In this document: piece after piece, positions 62,628-64,000 of the stretch
Layout: each line of letters begins with the position of its first letter
Position numbering within the stretch: the stretch's first letter is position 1
Origin: Pandoraea sputorum
GTDB taxonomy: Bacteria > Pseudomonadota > Gammaproteobacteria > Burkholderiales > Burkholderiaceae
NCBI RefSeq assembly: GCF_000814845.2
Contig: NZ_CP010431.2
Location: forward strand, 2,666,001 to 2,730,000
Length of the DNA stretch: 64,000 nucleotides
Reading direction: 5' to 3'
The notes under the pieces: generated by a model
Database searches by the model: none
Told to the model about the DNA's origin: nothing
Seen by the model: only the letters and a program-made list of their open reading frames with translations
Program-made: the position numbers and the translations under genes

Positions 62628-63587
62628 CTATTGCGCCACATTGACTACGAGAAGCGGGCGATCGATTTCTCGCGCCACGCGCTCGTTCTCGTGTCCCCGG
62701 AACCACGAGAACATACCGTTGCGGTCCTCTGCCCCTACGACTACGACATCGGCCTTCCAACTACGCGCCTCCCGTTTGATGGCGCACGCCACGTCCTCGG
62801 TCAGACGAGTGTGCGAGACCAGACGCTCGATCGTCATACCGGGGTTACCTTCGGCCATCACTGCCTGCGCTTTCGCCAACGCGTGATCGGCCGTCCGGGT
62901 TTCGAGCGTTGGGGAGATGAGAAACTGACGCAGTTGAGCCAGGTCGATACCCCGGTCTTCGACGAACAACGCCAGAAGCCGGGCATGTGGCGGGGCAAGC
63001 CGCAAGCCCACACGCACCGCGTGTAGCGAAGCGTCGCTGCCGTCTACAGCAAACAAGAGGCGCTTCGCTGGGTGCAGCGTCGATTCGTCCGCATCGCCTG
63101 GCACCACAAGAATGGCGCGGTGCGTGTGCTCGGCCAATTCTGCGGACACCTTGGTCGCCAGCAGGGAAATCACGCCAGCAGTGCGCTCGGCCCCGACGAC
63201 GATCAGATCGGCGTCCCAGTCCCGGGCAGCGCGCGCCAATTGTGTGGCTATCTCGACGTTTCCGAGCGCCGGGCCGAGCAAGCGCAGATGGACTTGCGCA
63301 CCGCTGCTTCGCAGCGTTGAACGTGCCGTTTCGAGCGACGCCAGCTCATCGTTTTTCAGTTCCTCGAACGCCTCGCGAACGTCGGCGGGCGTGGCGGAGT
63401 GGGGCAGGAGGTAGGCCTTGGGGTCCTCGAAGATTCCCATTACCAGCACCTGCGTCTGTGCCGAGCAAAGGTGCGCTGCGTAGCTGACGGCCCTGTTCGA
63501 GGCACCGCCAGGGTCGACAGCGATGAGAATTCGCTTGAAGGGGCGATGTGCGGTCTGAGGCGACAGCAATGGCGAGTTGGGAGACAT
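62628..63587 (-). CDS. Universal stress protein, tandem-domain
   Basis: Protein of 319 residues with two Usp domains, starting 'ILIAVDPGGASNRAVSYA' and 'LLFAVDGSDASLHAVRVG'. The second lacks the usual glycine loop, reading 'VVGAEDRNGMFSWFRG'. The start at 63587 is favoured because the predicted -10 TATGCT (63634-63639) overlaps the earlier possible start at 63638. Confidence 0.85.
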   Translation of the reverse strand: MSPNSPLLSPQTAHRPFKRILIAVDPGGASNRAVSYAAHLCSAQTQVLVMGIFEDPKAYLLPHSATPADVREAFEELKNDELASLETARSTLRSSGAQVHLRLLGPALGNVEIATQLARAARDWDADLIVVGAERTAGVISLLATKVSAELAEHTHRAILVVPGDADESTLHPAKRLLFAVDGSDASLHAVRVGLRLAPPHARLLALFVEDRGIDLAQLRQFLISPTLETRTADHALAKAQAVMAEGNPGMTIERLVSHTRLTEDVACAIKREARSWKADVVVVGAEDRNGMFSWFRGHENERVAREIDRPLLVVNVAQ

Positions 63588-63661
63588 GGTGGATATCACG
63601 GCAGATGCCGCGCCGAAGTGAGGTGTCGATACCAGCATAGGCACGCGAGCGGTCAGTGCGA

Positions 63662-63675
63662 TTGCGCTCGATCAA
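63662..63675. promoter_or_regulatory. Degenerate Fnr-type box between usp and MgtC-family genes
   Basis: TTGCGCTCGATCAA, one perfect half-site on the minus strand. TATGCT starts at 63639 on the minus strand, 29.5 bases from the centre. Confidence 0.5.
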
Positions 63676-63765
63676 TGTTGGTTCATTGCGTAGGCACCGA
63701 TGCCATGCACCCACTAAGCTGGAGGCATTCTCGCTACGACGGTGGCAACCGTGCCGAATTTCGTC

Positions 63766-64000
63766 ATGACCGGACCCATGAATGACCTGTTGCCGTTTGC
63801 GGCGGCACTGGCGATCGGTTTGCTGATCGGTGCCGAACGGGAACGACGCAAAGGCACGACACGAGAGCGTGGTGCGGCGGGTATCCGGACGTTCGCCCTG
63901 ACCGCCATGCTCGGCACCGTCACCATGTCGGCAGGGGGTGTCTGGTTTGTCGTCGCGATGGCTGTCGGTCTCAGCACACTTCTGGCCGTGGCCTACTTGC
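63766..64000 (+). CDS. MgtC/SapB-family membrane protein (5' part)
   Basis: Cut by the window end; 78 codons seen. 'LPFAAALAIGLLIGAERERR' and 'AAGIRTFALTAMLGTV' are the N-terminal MgtC-family marks, each within a membrane helix. The start may be 63766 or 63778. Probably the larger MgtC-DUF4010 type; the C-terminus is outside the window. Confidence 0.8.
   Translation, partial: MTGPMNDLLPFAAALAIGLLIGAERERRKGTTRERGAAGIRTFALTAMLGTVTMSAGGVWFVVAMAVGLSTLLAVAYL

Overview
The window is GC-rich chromosomal DNA with short intergenic gaps, many LysR regulators and SDR enzymes, and Shine-Dalgarno-led genes on both strands. Gene content (malate:quinone oxidoreductase, Fnr-type regulator, PhnD/C/E, PhzF, a universal-stress-protein island) points to a betaproteobacterium of the order Burkholderiales, perhaps Pandoraea or Burkholderia sensu lato. 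That placement is inferred from protein style only. I saw no rRNA, tRNA, insertion sequence, prophage integrase or CRISPR array.

Layout. (1) 1-7434 is the 3' end of an extracellular contractile injection system (eCIS) operon: a tape-measure protein with slippage-prone repeats, an AAA+ ATPase, and a large membrane protein with a degenerate GH18-like barrel. (2) 7655-15059 holds a diguanylate cyclase, an isochorismatase-like hydrolase and a catabolic locus (MHS transporter, LysR, iron alcohol dehydrogenase, aldehyde dehydrogenase) linked by a shared TATAACTTTT motif. (3) 15059-19322 is phnF / phnD-phnC-phnE / hexapeptide transferase, a phosphonate uptake locus without C-P lyase genes alongside. 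(4) 19440-21281 encodes a 613-residue protein whose N-terminus resembles the leader of eCIS cargo proteins, a candidate orphan effector. (5) 21310-43853 is ordinary accessory metabolism: D-cysteine desulfhydrase, a LacI regulon with three near-identical operators, SDR enzymes, PhzF, asparaginase, an inositol-phosphatase-like enzyme, Mqo with a Tat-like leader, an ArsR/oxidoreductase operon with duplicated operators, an exported argininosuccinate-lyase-like protein, and small genes including a 26-codon hydrophobic one.

(6) 43944-64000 is a low-oxygen/dormancy island. It has six universal stress proteins, a Ysh1-type metallo-beta-lactamase RNase, a NarL-type response regulator and its probable histidine kinase, an Fnr with exact [4Fe-4S] cysteine spacing, two zinc alcohol dehydrogenases, a PRPP-synthetase/nucleoside-phosphorylase pair, a possible phasin, an Acg-like nitroreductase, an NRAMP-like transporter, a BON protein, an FMN split-barrel protein and the start of an MgtC-family protein. 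The content resembles the low-oxygen-activated (lxa) locus known in Burkholderia cenocepacia. At least seven TTGA-N6-TCAA-type Fnr boxes lie between its genes, several at spacings expected for Fnr promoters.

The most novel-looking signals are (a) a probable Fnr-driven small RNA of about 130 nt at 56494-56623, with Fnr box, -10 element, hairpins, a duplicated 8-nt motif and a terminator; (b) the orphan eCIS cargo candidate at 19440-21281; (c) the pseudo-GH18 membrane protein closing the eCIS operon.
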